From NCBI GenBank assembly GCA_034401135.1, contig JAWZSP010000005.1, positions 930,001 to 994,000 on the forward strand: a stretch of 64,000 nucleotides of DNA, given 5' to 3'. The position numbers and the translations under genes are program-made. Shown piece after piece: positions 31,101 through 42,605 of the stretch. Under the pieces are notes generated by a model that did not search any database, was not told where the DNA came from, and saw only the letters and a list, made by a program, of their open reading frames with translations. Source of the stretch: Volutella citrinella (lineage: Eukaryota > Ascomycota > Sordariomycetes > Hypocreales > Nectriaceae). Position 1 is the first letter of the stretch. Every line of letters begins with the position of its first letter.

Positions 31101-34100
31101 CCTCCCACACTCCGGCTCCCAGTTTGAGGCCATGCAAGTCGTACAGCACTTGGCCCAGATAATCTTCCCAGTTCTCGATATTTTTGAGCTTCAAAAGTTC
31201 TACCCGCATCATCTTCAAGAAGATTTTGTTTGAGGATTTGCAGAACTTCCGCAGTCCGATGACCTGGTGGGTAGCCGCAAGGAAATCGGCCAAGTCCTTC
31301 TCTGGTGAAATGATGCATCTGTCTTCCGTGATTGCCGACCTGTAAACTGTATACTGAAGGCACCACGCGCGCACCTGCATCTCTCGTAGCTTGTTTCGAA
31401 GTGCCTGGAACGCTGAATTGGTAGCTGCGTTGCCGGACGGTGTCGGTTTAATGCCAATCCTCATGTCGTCTTCGCACAAAGCTGCAACATGCAGCAGAGA
31501 GCTGACTCGAGCGAGAGCCGCAGAGGTGGACTTGATGTGGACATCGTCAATGACCTCAAATGCACTGTTGTCATTAAGGGCCATCGACAAAGCTTTGATC
31601 AGCAATTCGTCCAGAGATTTGAGAGTCCGCATCAGCAGTAGCTTTCGGGACTCGTCCGTGGTCTTCGAGTAAGCCTCTCCATCAAGATCCGCGATGATCA
31701 TTTCGATGCTCTTCAAGTAGCATGAAAAGGTCTTCGTAGTGTACTTGATAGCAGCATAAGCGTCTCCAAGCCTTGACCACAAGAACAGCCTCAGCTCAGT
31801 ACTGCTATTGAGCAGGAACTTCCAGAGATCTTGCAGTCCTTGGCTTGCGCAATCAGAGATAGGCTTCCCGGCTGGCATTTCCACAACATCCTCTTCTTTG
31901 TCAACTTCGTCATCAGCCTTGTCGCCGTCCTTGCCGCCATCCTCGCCCTCTTTTCGACTGTCGCTTTGGCCTTCATCCTTGTCATCCCCCTTTTCTTTGG
32001 CGTTGACGTTATCCGCAGGAGCAGCGTCCTTGGCATTTTGATCTTCATCGTTATCCATAGCCACCTCATCAGCTTTCTCGGTGGAGTTGTCGCCAGCCTT
32101 TTCATCAGCTTTGTCACCGTCTTTCTCCTTCTCCTTCACACTTTCCACGACGGGGCTGGCTGAGCCACTCTCCGGGAGCGGCGCATAGACTGTGGATGGG
32201 TTCAACACCGGCTCCAGAGTCTCAATGACATGCACAGGATCCTCCATATCATCCTGGAAGAGCCCAAGGAAGAAGTCCATGGTCGTCAGCTTGGAAATTT
32301 CCCGGTCTGCAGCTGCCGTGGTAATGGTTGGCATGACCACATTGTTAGGGAGCGAGATTGAGGGAACATCTTCATCGGCCAAGAGGTCGCGAAGAGATGT
32401 CCACATGAGAAGAATGTGTTCTCGGACCGGATTGTCAGCCAGAGACGATGCGAGTACTGAAGCCCAGAGGAACCTGGCCGAGAGTGCATCGCTGGAGGGC
32501 AATTTTCGCAGGTTGATGTACCAAGACGCAATGTCGAGCCATCGCGCAAGTCGATCCTTGGTGGCCATTCGCGTAGCGTAATCTACCACACTACTAGGGT
32601 TGGTGATTCGCTCGTAAATGTCGACGTGAAGCTCGAGCATCATCGGGATAAGGCTCTGGAGCTCCTCCAGCCTCTCCGCAGAGCCAGATGCCAACTCAAT
32701 CTCATCAACGACACGCTGGTAAACTATCGCATCGACCTGATTGAGCATCTGCACCACCGACGTCTTCATCTGATCAGACCATTTCGACGTGCTGTAGCTC
32801 TGACTGACGGTTCTGACCCATTCAAAAGCGACATCCTCAGCTGTCATCCATGATCTGCAAGAATAGATCTTCCTGGCAAAAGCCTTTAGGCCAGCCGCTT
32901 CATCGAATGGTGTGGTTGTTGTTTGGTCTTGGGAGCCGGATTTAGCGTGTTCCAAGAATGACGACAGTCCAAGACTAGCCTGCTCGTTCTTATTTAGAAG
33001 AGGCCTGGCAACCTCTTCCTTGAAATGCATAATGGCGGATTGCAGATCCCTGGCTGCCAGGCTTGTTACCTTGCCTGGGCGGTCTTCACTTGCGCATGAA
33101 TCCAGGATCTCGGCAATCGCACCAAGCGCCACTTGATCCACAACACCCAGGTTCTCCAGTATGCTTTTCGTCATTTGAAACAAATACTGGTCCGCTCCTT
33201 GGTACGGTTGTAGCTGGTTTGCCACAAGAGCAACAGGGTCGGTCGCTTCTTCGGCCTGTAGGGTTTCCCTTCTGCGAACCCTCTTGCTTCGTTTCTCCGC
33301 CATAGTCTCTTCGTCAGCTCCGTCAGGTAGGCCAGCAGCGGACTGTGATCGTTTCCTAGTAGTTCCCGGCAGACTGCGTTCCTTTTGGGACGTCTCGGGG
33401 GCTTTGTCGTCTTCTGCTTGTCCATTTGGGGCATCATTGTCGGTCTTCGTCTCTCCTTCACTTGGTGCAGTTTCTATTTCCGACGTTTTGTCGACTTGAC
33501 TGGGAACATCTTGGCTGGTGGTTGGAACCTCGCTCACCGACTCATCCATATCCACATCCTCCAATGAGCTTTCCAGGATAGTCTCGCAAGCACTAAACGC
33601 GGCCTTGGGGTTCTCGAGGCAAGTCATAAGCTCGGCTCCAAGGTCTGGCCAGGTTGACAGAGTCTTCGCATTTTTTATAGAGTTCTTTCGACTGACGGAT
33701 GGTGGAGGGGTCTCGACTGCGGTTTCCTCGGCTTCGATTTCGAGACGTTCGGGAGAAGCGGGCGGCTCGAGTGACTGTGTAGGGTCAGGTAGAAATGAAA
33801 TGGGATCCATGTGACGCTTCAGCAGGGCAGGCATAACCTTCTTAAGCCAGGGAGCCAATGCAGGATGTGACAGTGCAATTTTGTCATCCAACAAATAGAG
33901 CTGCTCCTTCAGCTGCTCTCCCGCCATGGTCTCCGCCAGGGATGGCGGTTCGACCTCCACAACAGCCGGATCGTCGTCCAGCTCGATCGCAGCCTCGAGG
34001 CAGAATCGCTTAATGCGTGCGCTGTTCATTGTCGCAGCAAACCGGGCCGCTCGTCTCCAGAGTTCCGGGTCGGATGGGTCTTGGTCCAGCGCAGCTGTCC

Positions 34101-34685
34101 AGCTACTCATGATCTTTCGGCCATCGTCGTCGCGGTAGCTCAAATGCGATCTGGAATTCCATTCGGGATCGTTATCGAGTCGATCTTTGTACTTGTCTAC
34201 CAAGAATTGCCCATAGTTCTTGTAGGAGAGATACAGAGCCTGTGACAAGCTAGCTGCAACACCATCCGCACCGCCAGCGTTAACTTCGAGGCCACCGAAA
34301 AAGGAGTCGAGTGCAGATGCTTCGGGTTCGTTGTTCGCTTGTAGCTCGGCGCGCTCATAGTCTGTCTTTGCCTCGCGGTATTTGAAGATTTCGGACTCGA
34401 ACAGTTCATCGTAGGCAGCTTTGGCGGCATCGCGGAATCGATGACCCTGAGCGTGCAGCTTCAGGGCATTCTGAAAGCGTTTCAGCGCATCATCGACCTG
34501 TGCCAAGGTCAGCTTGTCGATGCGATCCCAGCATCAATGGGCCAACAAACATGGAGCTCTTTCGTGGTGTCAATCTGCTCGTCGACATTGTCCTCCGGCT
34601 CGAGGTTGATGGCCTGGAAAGCCGGCTGTAGCAGTCGTTAGCAAACGGGCCAGGTCAACAAAGGGCCTGCAGTAGCAATTACCAT
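28157..34685 (-). CDS. HIR3: Histone transcription regulator 3 homologue (HIR3, HIR complex)
   Basis: Four coding exons: 34685-34683 (the ATG alone), 34625-34551, 34497-30227 and 30176-28157, with introns of 57, 53 and 50 bp. The protein has 2,122 residues. The spliced start [14 protein letters not shown] and the following [15 protein letters not shown] match the conserved N-terminus of fungal HIR3. The body is helical and TPR-like. An acidic, low-complexity insert lies near residues 770-860, and the last 250 residues are almost all Asp, Glu and Ser, with lysine-arginine clusters before them. Hir3/CABIN1 is the scaffold subunit of the HIR histone chaperone, which deposits H3-H4 outside replication and represses histone genes in the nucleus. 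The gene is divergent from the ChAPs gene, 501 bp away. Confidence 0.9.
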
Positions 34686-35186
34686 CTTCGCGGTGATGAT
34701 CCTGCCTGCGCATGCGACAGCATTCGAGCTATCGCCGACCGACGAAAGTGTGCTACTAAAAGTTGTTGAAAGCTCCCGCCCAAGGAATTAGCCTTGTTCA
34801 TTTAATTCCAGAATCCAGAAGCGCGTCCCTGACGCGGCAAGTGGTTCAGCCTCAGCCTCAGCCTCGTGCGCTCCTGGCTTTTGCAGTGGGCACGTGTGCT
34901 GTGGCGCAGCACAAGGCTAGATTTGGTCCACCGCTGGGCCGCTGGCGGGCTGGCGCGGATCCGTGTTCCGCGATCCTAGCTTGAGCTATCAAGCCAGATC
35001 TTAGGGGCAGCTGGTGATAGCAACAACCTCCACCCCGTTCTCCGCAGCTCCTACCCCAACGCTGCTCCCCTCGCTTCCGCCAGCGCATCCCTCGGACTCG
35101 ACTTCGCAGCACCCGAGGCGTCGTTGGTTCCGCAGCACCCATCACCCGCGCCCTCGCCTGCGCCAGCCAGGCAAACATTCGCAGCC
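34686..35186. promoter_or_regulatory. Divergent promoter region between HIR3 and the ChAPs gene
   Basis: This 501-bp spacer between two start codons holds both promoters and leaders. The HIR3 side is GC-balanced; the ChAPs side is a C-rich pyrimidine leader typical of fungal 5' UTRs. I see no named binding site that I would defend. Confidence 0.45.
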
Positions 35187-37547
35187 ATGGTCGCGCCGGC
35201 GGTTCCTGAGTAGGCAGCCCTGTTCGGCTCGCGTACGTGGCCAGGGAACTGAGAGCTAACCCTCGAGCAGGATCACCGAAGAGATTCTTCACGAGTCGAT
35301 CGATTCCAGAACCGAATCCCTAGCCAGCCTCCGAGAGCTCGGCCCTCCCGACCTGGTCCACCTGCTCAAGCATGCTATTCGAAACCCGGGCAAACAGGTG
35401 CGCATGGCCCATCCCCTGTAAAACACATAAACCATCGCTTACTGAGGTCCCCAGATTGGCGTCTATCACCATGTCACTGGCGTTGACGCATCGTCGTCTG
35501 CAAGTCTGGCTGCCTACATCAACACGCTGACGTACAGGGAGCATGGCCCCAATGCGACCAACAAGATCGATGAGGGAGTCTTCTGGTATGCCCCTTCGGT
35601 TGTGGCTACCTTTCCACAGCTGTCTAACATTTTCCAGTTGCTACAATGCCTTCTCCCGCCTGGACATGCGCGTGCACGTCTCAATTCCCGGAACAGTCGA
35701 GAGCTACTGCGTCGACGAGCGGGGCGAGAAGAGGAAGGCCACAGATGACCTCTGGCTCGAGACCTATCTTTGCAGCGTCCTGCGAGCGTACTCGTATGCC
35801 GACGACGGTAGCGGTGACACAATTCGCAAGATCATGGGAGTGCGACGATTCAACCCTGTTACCAATACGGAAACGGAGCACCGCTTCTTGCATGCTGCCG
35901 AGCAGCTCTTCTTCAGAGGTTTGTTTCCTTCCCCCAGCATAATGCGCCTGGCATGCTAACACCTTGCAGGATGGCAGCTAGGATCCGACTCCGTGGTTCA
36001 GGTGCCCACGAATGTTTCGAACCATTTGACCACCGGCTTGCTGAAGTATCTCGAGACCACCGGCCGATACGCCTCCGGCATCAACCTCTTTGAGAAGCTC
36101 AGAACGCAGAGCGTTGAGGTGTCGTCCCTCCTTTCCAAGGTCATGTTCATGGGCAATGAGGAGGTCTCTGGTGTTCGCACCCTTCACCAATCTCTCAAGG
36201 AGACACCCATGGATTACGTCATGCTGGACACCCAGGCCGAATTCTTGCTGAAGAAGGCCAATGGCGCTCCCACCCCCGAGGCCAGAGAGGAGCGACTGAA
36301 GCTGGCCTTGGGCTGTGCTGATCGTGGCACCATTGCCGCGCCGACTGAATTCAGCACATGGGCCCGGTTGGCGCAGGTCTACGTCGCAATGGAAGATTGG
36401 GAGAACGCCCTCACCATTCTCAACTCTTGCCCGATGTTTACCTACCAAGACAAGGACACCCCGATCATGCCGGAGCCCCGTGAAGTACACCTTCCTACTC
36501 TACCTGAAACGCGACTGGACGAAATCGACAGCGAGCCTGAATCCCGTTACTCGGAGCAAGTCGACCCCAGCCTTTTGAACCTGCGGGCCGCCGCATACAA
36601 GGGTACTTTCAAGCAGGCCTACGAGATCCTAACCGAGATGACGGCAAAGATTGGATGGGACCAGTTGCTGAAGATCCGGAGCAATGTCTTCGTGATGGAG
36701 GATGAGTACCGAACTGAGAAGCAAGAGGCTAGCCAGGGCCCTTCGGCGTCAGCCCGCAACCCTAGCACGGATGGCCTGCCCGGCAGCCCCGAGGAGCGCA
36801 CCAATGGCGATGACGAAACCGAGGACGAGAAATCAGAGAAGCCGACTGAGGAGGGAGAACCGTCGGAACCAGTCACCACTAACGGCACCAAGGAAGGCCC
36901 CGAGAAGCCTTCCAACACCATTGATCCAGGAGAGGTCAAGGCGGACTCAGAAAATGTAAGACGACTGCTTATACGTGAAGACGCCCAGGCTAATTTTTCT
37001 TCAGGGATCCAAGAATGATGAGCATCTCTCAAAGCTCAATACCAAGCGTCTCTGTGAGCGGTGGCTAGACTCGCTTTTTATGGTTCTGTACGAAGACCTC
37101 CGAGTCTATACCATCTGGCGCACACAAATGGCCCAGTACCGCGCGCAGCAGATGCAGTACAAGAAGTCTGCGGAGGAGTGGGAGATCCTAGGTTCTCTGG
37201 CCGAGCGTCTCCAGCACCTGGACGAGGCCGTCGAGGCGTACCGTGCTTGCCTGTCGCTCCGCTTCAGCCCCAAGGCCCTTGCTGGCATCCTCCGTGTGTT
37301 TGAAAAGACAAAGAGCACACGGGAGACGGTGGCATCGGTTATCCGGCTCGTGACATGGCAGTACCGATGGTACAGCGAGTTCAGTCCGGAGCTGCTCCAC
37401 ACCATCAGAACATTGATCGAGGATGAGGGTGCCGTCAAGGTTAGGAGCATCATCCAGGCTACCAGCCTACCTCAGAATGTGCTAGATCTCACCCATCACT
37501 ACGCGGCGCTGTGTGCTACCTTCCGAAGCAGCGGCACTGACGGATAA
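35187..37547 (+). CDS. ChAPs family protein (Chs5-Arf1-binding protein, BUD7/BCH1 type)
   Basis: Six exons (35187-35209, 35271-35397, 35455-35585, 35638-35918, 35970-36955, 37005-37547) give 696 residues; introns are 49-61 bp and all phases agree. Family blocks are LGPPDLVHLLKHAIRNPGKQ, IGVYHHVTGVD, CCYNAFSRLDMRVHVSIPG, RFLHAAEQLFFRGW and the C-terminal KSAEEWEILGSLAERL and YRACLSLRFSPKALAG, which form the TPR-like solenoid. An acidic low-complexity insert lies near residues 430-510. Yeast ChAPs proteins (Chs6, Bud7, Bch1, Bch2) form the exomer coat with Chs5 at the trans-Golgi network and carry chitin synthase and other cargoes to the plasma membrane under Arf1. Filamentous fungi usually have one such gene, but paralogy is not visible here. 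Confidence 0.92.
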
Positions 37548-38187
37548 GCGCATGTGAACGGATCTACGGGTGGTGCAGGTGGGGCTGCGTAGAGGAGGGT
37601 GTGTCTCGGGGACGGGGGTTAGAAAAGAGATTGGGAAATGCAACACAGAGCAATGAGTGGGAAGCTAGTTTCTGGGAGCAAGGCAAAAGCGCAAGGTGTC
37701 TGATGCTGTGCAAGGAAGCTTGCTGCTTCCCAAGAGGAAACAATCTCGATTAAACTACCTACGTAATTAGAGTTGAATGCCAACTAAGCCGGATTGTATG
37801 TAGGAGTCACTTTTGCGCATTTATTTCTTGAAGACGAATCAGTGACAGTCATTGGCGAAGTCCATCCGTTCAAGATCAAGATCTCAGCTGCACTGGAAAC
37901 AAACGAAGTGGACCTCCCAGCTTATTCAGCTGCACAAGCGCTTCCAGGGAGCCTGGCCACTGACGCAGTGGAAGCTCCCAGTAAAGGACCCCGCGCGCGG
38001 GGCACCCATCATTTCCAGGTCGGTCTAGGCCGCCAAAAATTTAGCACCCATCTCCAACGAGGAACGAACTTGGACATCTCATCTCCCACTTCAACTTCAA
38101 ACCACCGCCCTCTCTTCACGCCAGAGCCCAAAAGACCTCTCCTCAGCCTCCCCTAATACCAAGTTTCCAGTAGCTTCCCGACTCAGC
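37548..38187. other. Intergenic, 640 bp, ChAPs 3' flank and NPA3 promoter
   Basis: Two co-oriented genes flank it. The right end is a pyrimidine-rich leader running to the NPA3 ATG. No other feature is supported. Confidence 0.45.
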
Positions 38188-39423
38188 ATGGCCTCGTCTT
38201 CCACCGGGGAGGCACCCGGGCCCAACAAGCCCGTCGCCGTTGTCTGCGTCGGCATGGCAGGCAAGCTCTCGCCTTGACCGCACCTCGACCTCTTTTGTTC
38301 TAACTACTCACTCACAGGATCCGGAAAGACGACTTTTATGCGCCGAATCAACTCGTATCTGCACGAGAAGCAGATGCCCCCGTACGTCATCAATCTCGAC
38401 CCTGCCGTCCTCTCCACGCCGTTTGAGGCCAACATCGACATTCGAGATTCCGTCAATTACGAGGAGGTCATGAAGCAGTACAATCTCGGCCCCAACGGCG
38501 GTATCCTGACATCCCTCAACCTCTTTGCGACAAAGGTGGACCAGATCATCAACCTGCTGGAGAAGCGCGCCCTGCCCGATCCCGAGAAGCCCGAACGCAA
38601 GCCCATCGATCGCATCCTCGTCGACACGCCCGGCCAGATCGAGGCATTCGTCTGGTCAGCCTCGGGAACCATTCTTCTCGAGTCCCTCGCATCCTCTTTC
38701 CCTACCGTCATCGCCTATATCATTGATACCCCTCGTACTTCCTCCACTTCCACCTTCATGTCCAACATGCTGTACGCCTGCTCAATCCTCTACAAGACGA
38801 AGCTACCCATGATTCTTGTATTCAACAAGACCGACGTCAAGGATGCCGCATTTGCCAAGGAGTGGATGACCGACTTTGAAGCATTCCAGGAAGCTCTGCG
38901 ACGAGATGAGGAAGCCGACACCCTCGGCGGCGTCGAAGGAGGTGGTCACGGTGGCAGCGGGTACATGGGGAGCTTGCTCAACTCCATGTCCCTGATGCTG
39001 GAAGAGTTCTACGCGCACCTGAGCGTTGTGGGTGTCAGCTCGCGCGTGGGCACGGGTGTGGACGAGTTCTTCGAAGCTGTCGAGGAGAAGAGGCAAGAGT
39101 TCATCAGGGACTACCAGCCCGAGCTGGATAGGCGGCGAGAAGAGCGGGAGAAGCAGAAGAAGACGGCACGAGACCAGGAGCTGGACAAGATGATGAAGGG
39201 CATGTCGGTCGGCGGCCCCGCGGCGCTGAAGCAGCCGGGCAACGACGATGATGACGTGGACGTGGTGAGCGACAACGACGACGATGACGACGATGACTCG
39301 GACGACGAGGCCAAGAAGCAGAGCCTGCAGGAGCGGTACGACGCCGTCATGGGTGACAACGACGACTCAGTCATGAAGGACGCGAGCTTCGCCAAGTATC
39401 TGCACACGCAGAGGCAGATGTAG
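38188..39423 (+). CDS. NPA3: GPN-loop GTPase 1 (NPA3/XAB1), RNA polymerase II assembly factor
   Basis: Exons 38188-38260 and 38318-39423 give 392 residues. The 57-bp intron begins GCAAGC, so it is a GC-AG intron; removing it rebuilds the P-loop GMAGSGKTT across the junction. Other motifs are the GPN loop (NLGPNGGI), DTPGQIEAF (G3) and FNKTD (G4). The C-terminus is charged, with an Asp-rich run near residues 340-360. Npa3/Gpn1 binds GTP in the cytosol and is needed to assemble RNA polymerase II and deliver it to the nucleus. The convergent neighbour encodes Rpb12, a polymerase subunit. Confidence 0.94.
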
Positions 39424-39793
39424 CACGGTCGCGAACTAGTACCATATAAAAGAGGCGTTTGGGGGGCTTCACGGAAGGGATATGTATGCATGATGAATGG
39501 CACACCTTTGTTTGGGTGTGCTTGATGATTTGTCTTTTTTTTCAGTCTTAGATACCGAGGGGCAACATTATGTGCCTGCGAAAGAGGAAAAAAAGAAACC
39601 CAAAATGACGGTCTTTCGCATCGCTTTGTTGCCGCGCTTTTCGGCTCCGTTTGGCATCTCCCCGGTCTGTCTTTTCGCGTCATGCCATGCTGAATCCCGT
39701 ATCCCCAAAACTCCTAAACTAGAACCCTCCCTCTCCGGTATTTGCAGGTTTGTTTGCTTCCTCACGTCGTGCTGGGATCGTCTGTCGGTTTGC

Positions 39794-40073
39794 TCATCGG
39801 GCCTCGAACTGGACCATTCTGTTCCGAAGCACGTCAGTAACAACGCACACTTGGCGCGCAAATCTCGGGTACTCGCCGCTTTGTTCGCTCCTTGTACAGC
39901 ACGCGGCCGGCGCAGTGAGGGCAGGCGATGAGGGCCTCCTTGCCGAGCTGGACGTGGCCGCCGCAGTCGCCGCAGATGTAGGTCATGATGTGGCGGGAGT
40001 GGTCGACGTCGCGGGTCGCACCGCGCTGGGCGCCGCCAGAGGCGGTGGGGACCTGATACTCTTCGCGAGGCAT
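39794..40073 (-). CDS. RPB12: DNA-directed RNA polymerases I, II and III subunit RPABC4 (Rpb12/RPC10)
   Basis: Exons 40073-39877 and 39818-39794 give 73 residues (family about 70). The zinc ribbon is visible as ICGDCG and CPHC. The universal C-terminus RTKRMVQFEAR is rebuilt only if a 58-bp GC-AG intron (donor GCGAGT at 39876) is removed. A GT donor three bases further (GTACCC) also exists but gives an unrelated tail. Rpb12 is a small zinc-binding subunit common to all three nuclear polymerases. The variable N-terminal 25 residues are rich in Ala and Gly. Its stop is 370 bp from the NPA3 stop, in convergent orientation. Confidence 0.93.
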
Positions 40074-41393
40074 CTTTGAGTGTGGTTTTTGCTGGTTGGT
40101 TTAGGGTCGCGGAGGCGCAAAGTTGAGTAAACGGTTTGAAGGTCTGGCGACGGCGGTGGGGGGCAGAAGAGAATGCTTGGTCATGGCGGCGTAGGAAATA
40201 TTTCCGGCAGAAAAGAAGGCGGTGAGCGCGCAGTTGGTCTGTCGGCAGGTACGTACCCAGAAGCAACCAGAAGCCGTGAATCAGCTCAACCACCGCAACT
40301 ACCAGAACTAGAATGAGTGTTCAATTATTTAATACATAATCGCCGTCAATTATTTTCCTGAACATAAATAGGTCATTTTTGCCACCAGATTATTTAATAT
40401 CCAAACCTCCGTTCATTCAGCTTGCACTTTTCCATCGTACCTAGTAATAGCTGCTATACCCGAACAAGCACCAAGGCTCCATCCAGCATTACATGTAGCG
40501 TTTACTCTGTAACATAGAGCGACAGCGCTCAATTACGACAGGCTTAGCTGGTGATTCCATAAACTTCGTTGAATTTTGCAATTTATTCAAGAACAACCAT
40601 TTTACTCGCACAGAAAGCCGGCCGCATGTGTTGGTTCACGCGTTTGTCTAATGATCATTGTTGGCATGGCTCCAGGCAGCAACAGCCCAATGACGCAGGC
40701 GAACGTCGTGCCTCTGATATTGAACACGCCTCGAGGTGAAAGAACTCAGTAGCGGTCCAGTCAATCCTTGAAACCATGCTTCATAGATTGGCGGGAGGTC
40801 ATGGTCCTGAAAGTCGGGCGTTTCATCCTTGAAACTGTCCAGATAGACCTGAAGGCCGAGAGCAAGGATATAGGCATGGTAAATTCTGTACTCAAGTCCT
40901 TGAAGAGCTAAAGTTAGAAAATTCAACTCTAGTGTAGTAAATGCGATCTCGGGGCTGAACAGTCAAGTGATTATCATTGGGAAATGGCCCTCGGCCTGCA
41001 ATGATTTAAAGAGAACGTAGGGTTGGGCATTGCCCGAAAAGGCAAGCCGTTGAAGGATAACCGAGCCGAGTGTTGCTTGTGTTGCACAGCTGGCACCTGC
41101 CGCGGCTGAATGGGCCAATCAACGCCATCGGTTTGAGGACCAATGACATCACGAGGCATCAGCGCCGGCCGAGATTATCATCTCCATCTTCATCTCTATC
41201 TAGCTCTGGACGACCTGTCCCCTGGCTTCTTTTCCTCGGGCCTCACTCATCCATTATTTTTATCCCCAGTGGCCCTTCACGCACCGCATTGGTCCATGCC
41301 ACGGCCTACTTAATTCCTTAATCCCTAATCCGCCATCTCCTCCTCCTCCTCCTCCTCCACCTCCACCGCGCTCGCCATCCTCCTCGGCCTGCC
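40074..41393. other. Intergenic, 1.32 kb, between divergent RPB12 and HIT genes
   Basis: AT-rich in the middle. A minus-strand frame at 40648-40926 (92 codons, containing YEAWFQGLTGPLLSS) has protein-like composition, but no start, neighbour exon or family match that I can name. A tri-nucleotide CTC/TCC run (41336-41360) lies in the HIT leader. Confidence 0.4.
41336..41360 (+). repeat. (TCC)n pyrimidine microsatellite in the HIT gene leader
   Basis: Eight tandem TCC units lie 33 bp before the HIT start codon. Pyrimidine tracts near start sites are common in fungal promoters and leaders. Confidence 0.7.
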
Positions 41394-41966
41394 ATGTTCG
41401 ACCCATCCGAACCTCCCGCGCACAACGCTTCCTGTCCGTTCTGTACCATCGCAGCCACCTTTGCGCCCTTTGACCCACGCGACCCCCCCGCGGCCTCCTC
41501 GCCGTCACTGCGCGCCGATGCCGTCGCGCCTGCCTCCTTCGTCGTCCTCTCGACGCCCACCCTCATCGCGTTCCTCGACATCATGCCCCTTAGCCGCGGC
41601 CACCTGCTGCTCTGCCCGCGCCCGCACCGCCCCAAGCTGACCGACGTGACGGCCGACGAGGCTGCCGAGCTGGGCCGCCACCTGCGCTTGCTCTCAGCTG
41701 CTCTCGCCCGCGTCACCGGTGTCGAGGACTGGAACGTGGTCCAGAACAACGGCGCTGCCGCCGCCCAGGTCGTCCCCCACATGCACTTCCACCTCATCCC
41801 AAGGCCCGAGATTCGGGCTAGCGGCCGTTTCAGCGAGAGCTTTACCATGTTTGGGCGTGGCAAACGTGAGGAGCTGGACGACGATGAGGCCGAGAAGCTA
41901 GCCGACGAGCTACGACAGGCAATCGCTGCCGTGCTTAGAGATGAGGCTGTGCGATCCAAGCTATGA
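41394..41966 (+). CDS. HIT-domain nucleotide hydrolase/transferase
   Basis: A single exon of 190 residues. It has a possible N-terminal metal site (CPFCTIA) and the histidine triad VVPHMHFHLIPRP at about residues 126-138, preceded by WNVVQNNGAAAAQ, as in HINT/FHIT-like proteins. LIAFLDIMPLSRGHLLLCPRPH forms the first core strand pair. HIT proteins hydrolyse nucleoside phosphoramidates, dinucleoside polyphosphates or adenylylated products through the second histidine of the triad. The precise substrate is not fixed by this sequence. It starts just after a pyrimidine-rich leader. Expected in cytosol or nucleus. Confidence 0.9.
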   Translation: MFDPSEPPAHNASCPFCTIAATFAPFDPRDPPAASSPSLRADAVAPASFVVLSTPTLIAFLDIMPLSRGHLLLCPRPHRPKLTDVTADEAAELGRHLRLLSAALARVTGVEDWNVVQNNGAAAAQVVPHMHFHLIPRPEIRASGRFSESFTMFGRGKREELDDDEAEKLADELRQAIAAVLRDEAVRSKL

Positions 41967-42080
41967 TCAACAGCAACGGCGACTCAGTTCCCGAAGTTGT
42001 TGTGTCACTACATGGCCCGCCACATGTCCGCCCACGAACCTCAGACGTTCGCAAGCATAGCCTATCCAGACGCACAGTGT

Positions 42081-42605
42081 TTTATCGTCACGATGGAAGA
42101 CTATGATAGGCAGCCGCGCATCTCCGCACCCCGTGAGGCGATCCTCGACGCTATCGATGGACGCAATCTCACCATTAAGTCGCCTCGCAGCCGATAAGCT
42201 GCCACTTGCCTCAATAGGCGCCGGGTCACGTTCCTGGGGGTGACACTCTAGCCCTTCTACGGGCCCCAGAGGAGCAGTACCTCTGCGGGTCTTCCCCTTC
42301 GTCTCGGCAACCTTGAGCAGCTTCGCGTTCTCATAGAGGGACGAGTCGGTAGACCCCAGGTACGGGTAGCAGGTGCTGTAGAGGCCATTGGAGCCAATGT
42401 ACGCCACCAGCTTCGGCAAAGGATTTGGGTGTGCCTCAATCTGGTTCACCGCAGGAATGGGTGAAGGGTATTGTAAGTGGTGGCCAACACGCGCCAGCTT
42501 CTCGAGATTCGTGATGCCAATGCTAGAGCTGCTATTGTTGCGACATTGTCGATCGCAACAAGCGCATCTCACGCTCGGTATCGAGGTAATTCCAGTGCCT
42601 AAGGG
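42081..42605 (-). pseudogene. Aldo/keto reductase pseudogene
   Basis: Three stretches in different frames match the second half of a fungal AKR in order: WNYLDTEREM, then NLEKL and IPAVNQIEAHPNPLPKLVAY with YPYLGSTDSSLYENAKLLKV, then AEVLLLWGP*KG*SVTPRNVT in a shifted frame, then RLNGEIASIDSVEDRLTGCG and LPIIVFHRDD back in the first frame. The two stops sit where family members have Gln and Trp (CAG to TAG and TGG to TAG), transitions of the kind RIP or cytosine deamination leaves. At least three frame changes occur and no N-terminal half is recognisable. The gene is dead; the ancestral enzyme was an NADPH-dependent reductase. Confidence 0.75.

Noticed and set aside
39871..39873. Canonical GT donor for the RPB12 intron (GTACCC)
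   Set aside because: It keeps frame but replaces the universal Rpb12 C-terminus with an unrelated tail; the GC donor restores it.
40648..40926. 92-codon minus-strand frame between RPB12 and the HIT gene
   Set aside because: No recognised domain and no upstream exon; a stop lies shortly upstream. It could be a relic, but I cannot support it.
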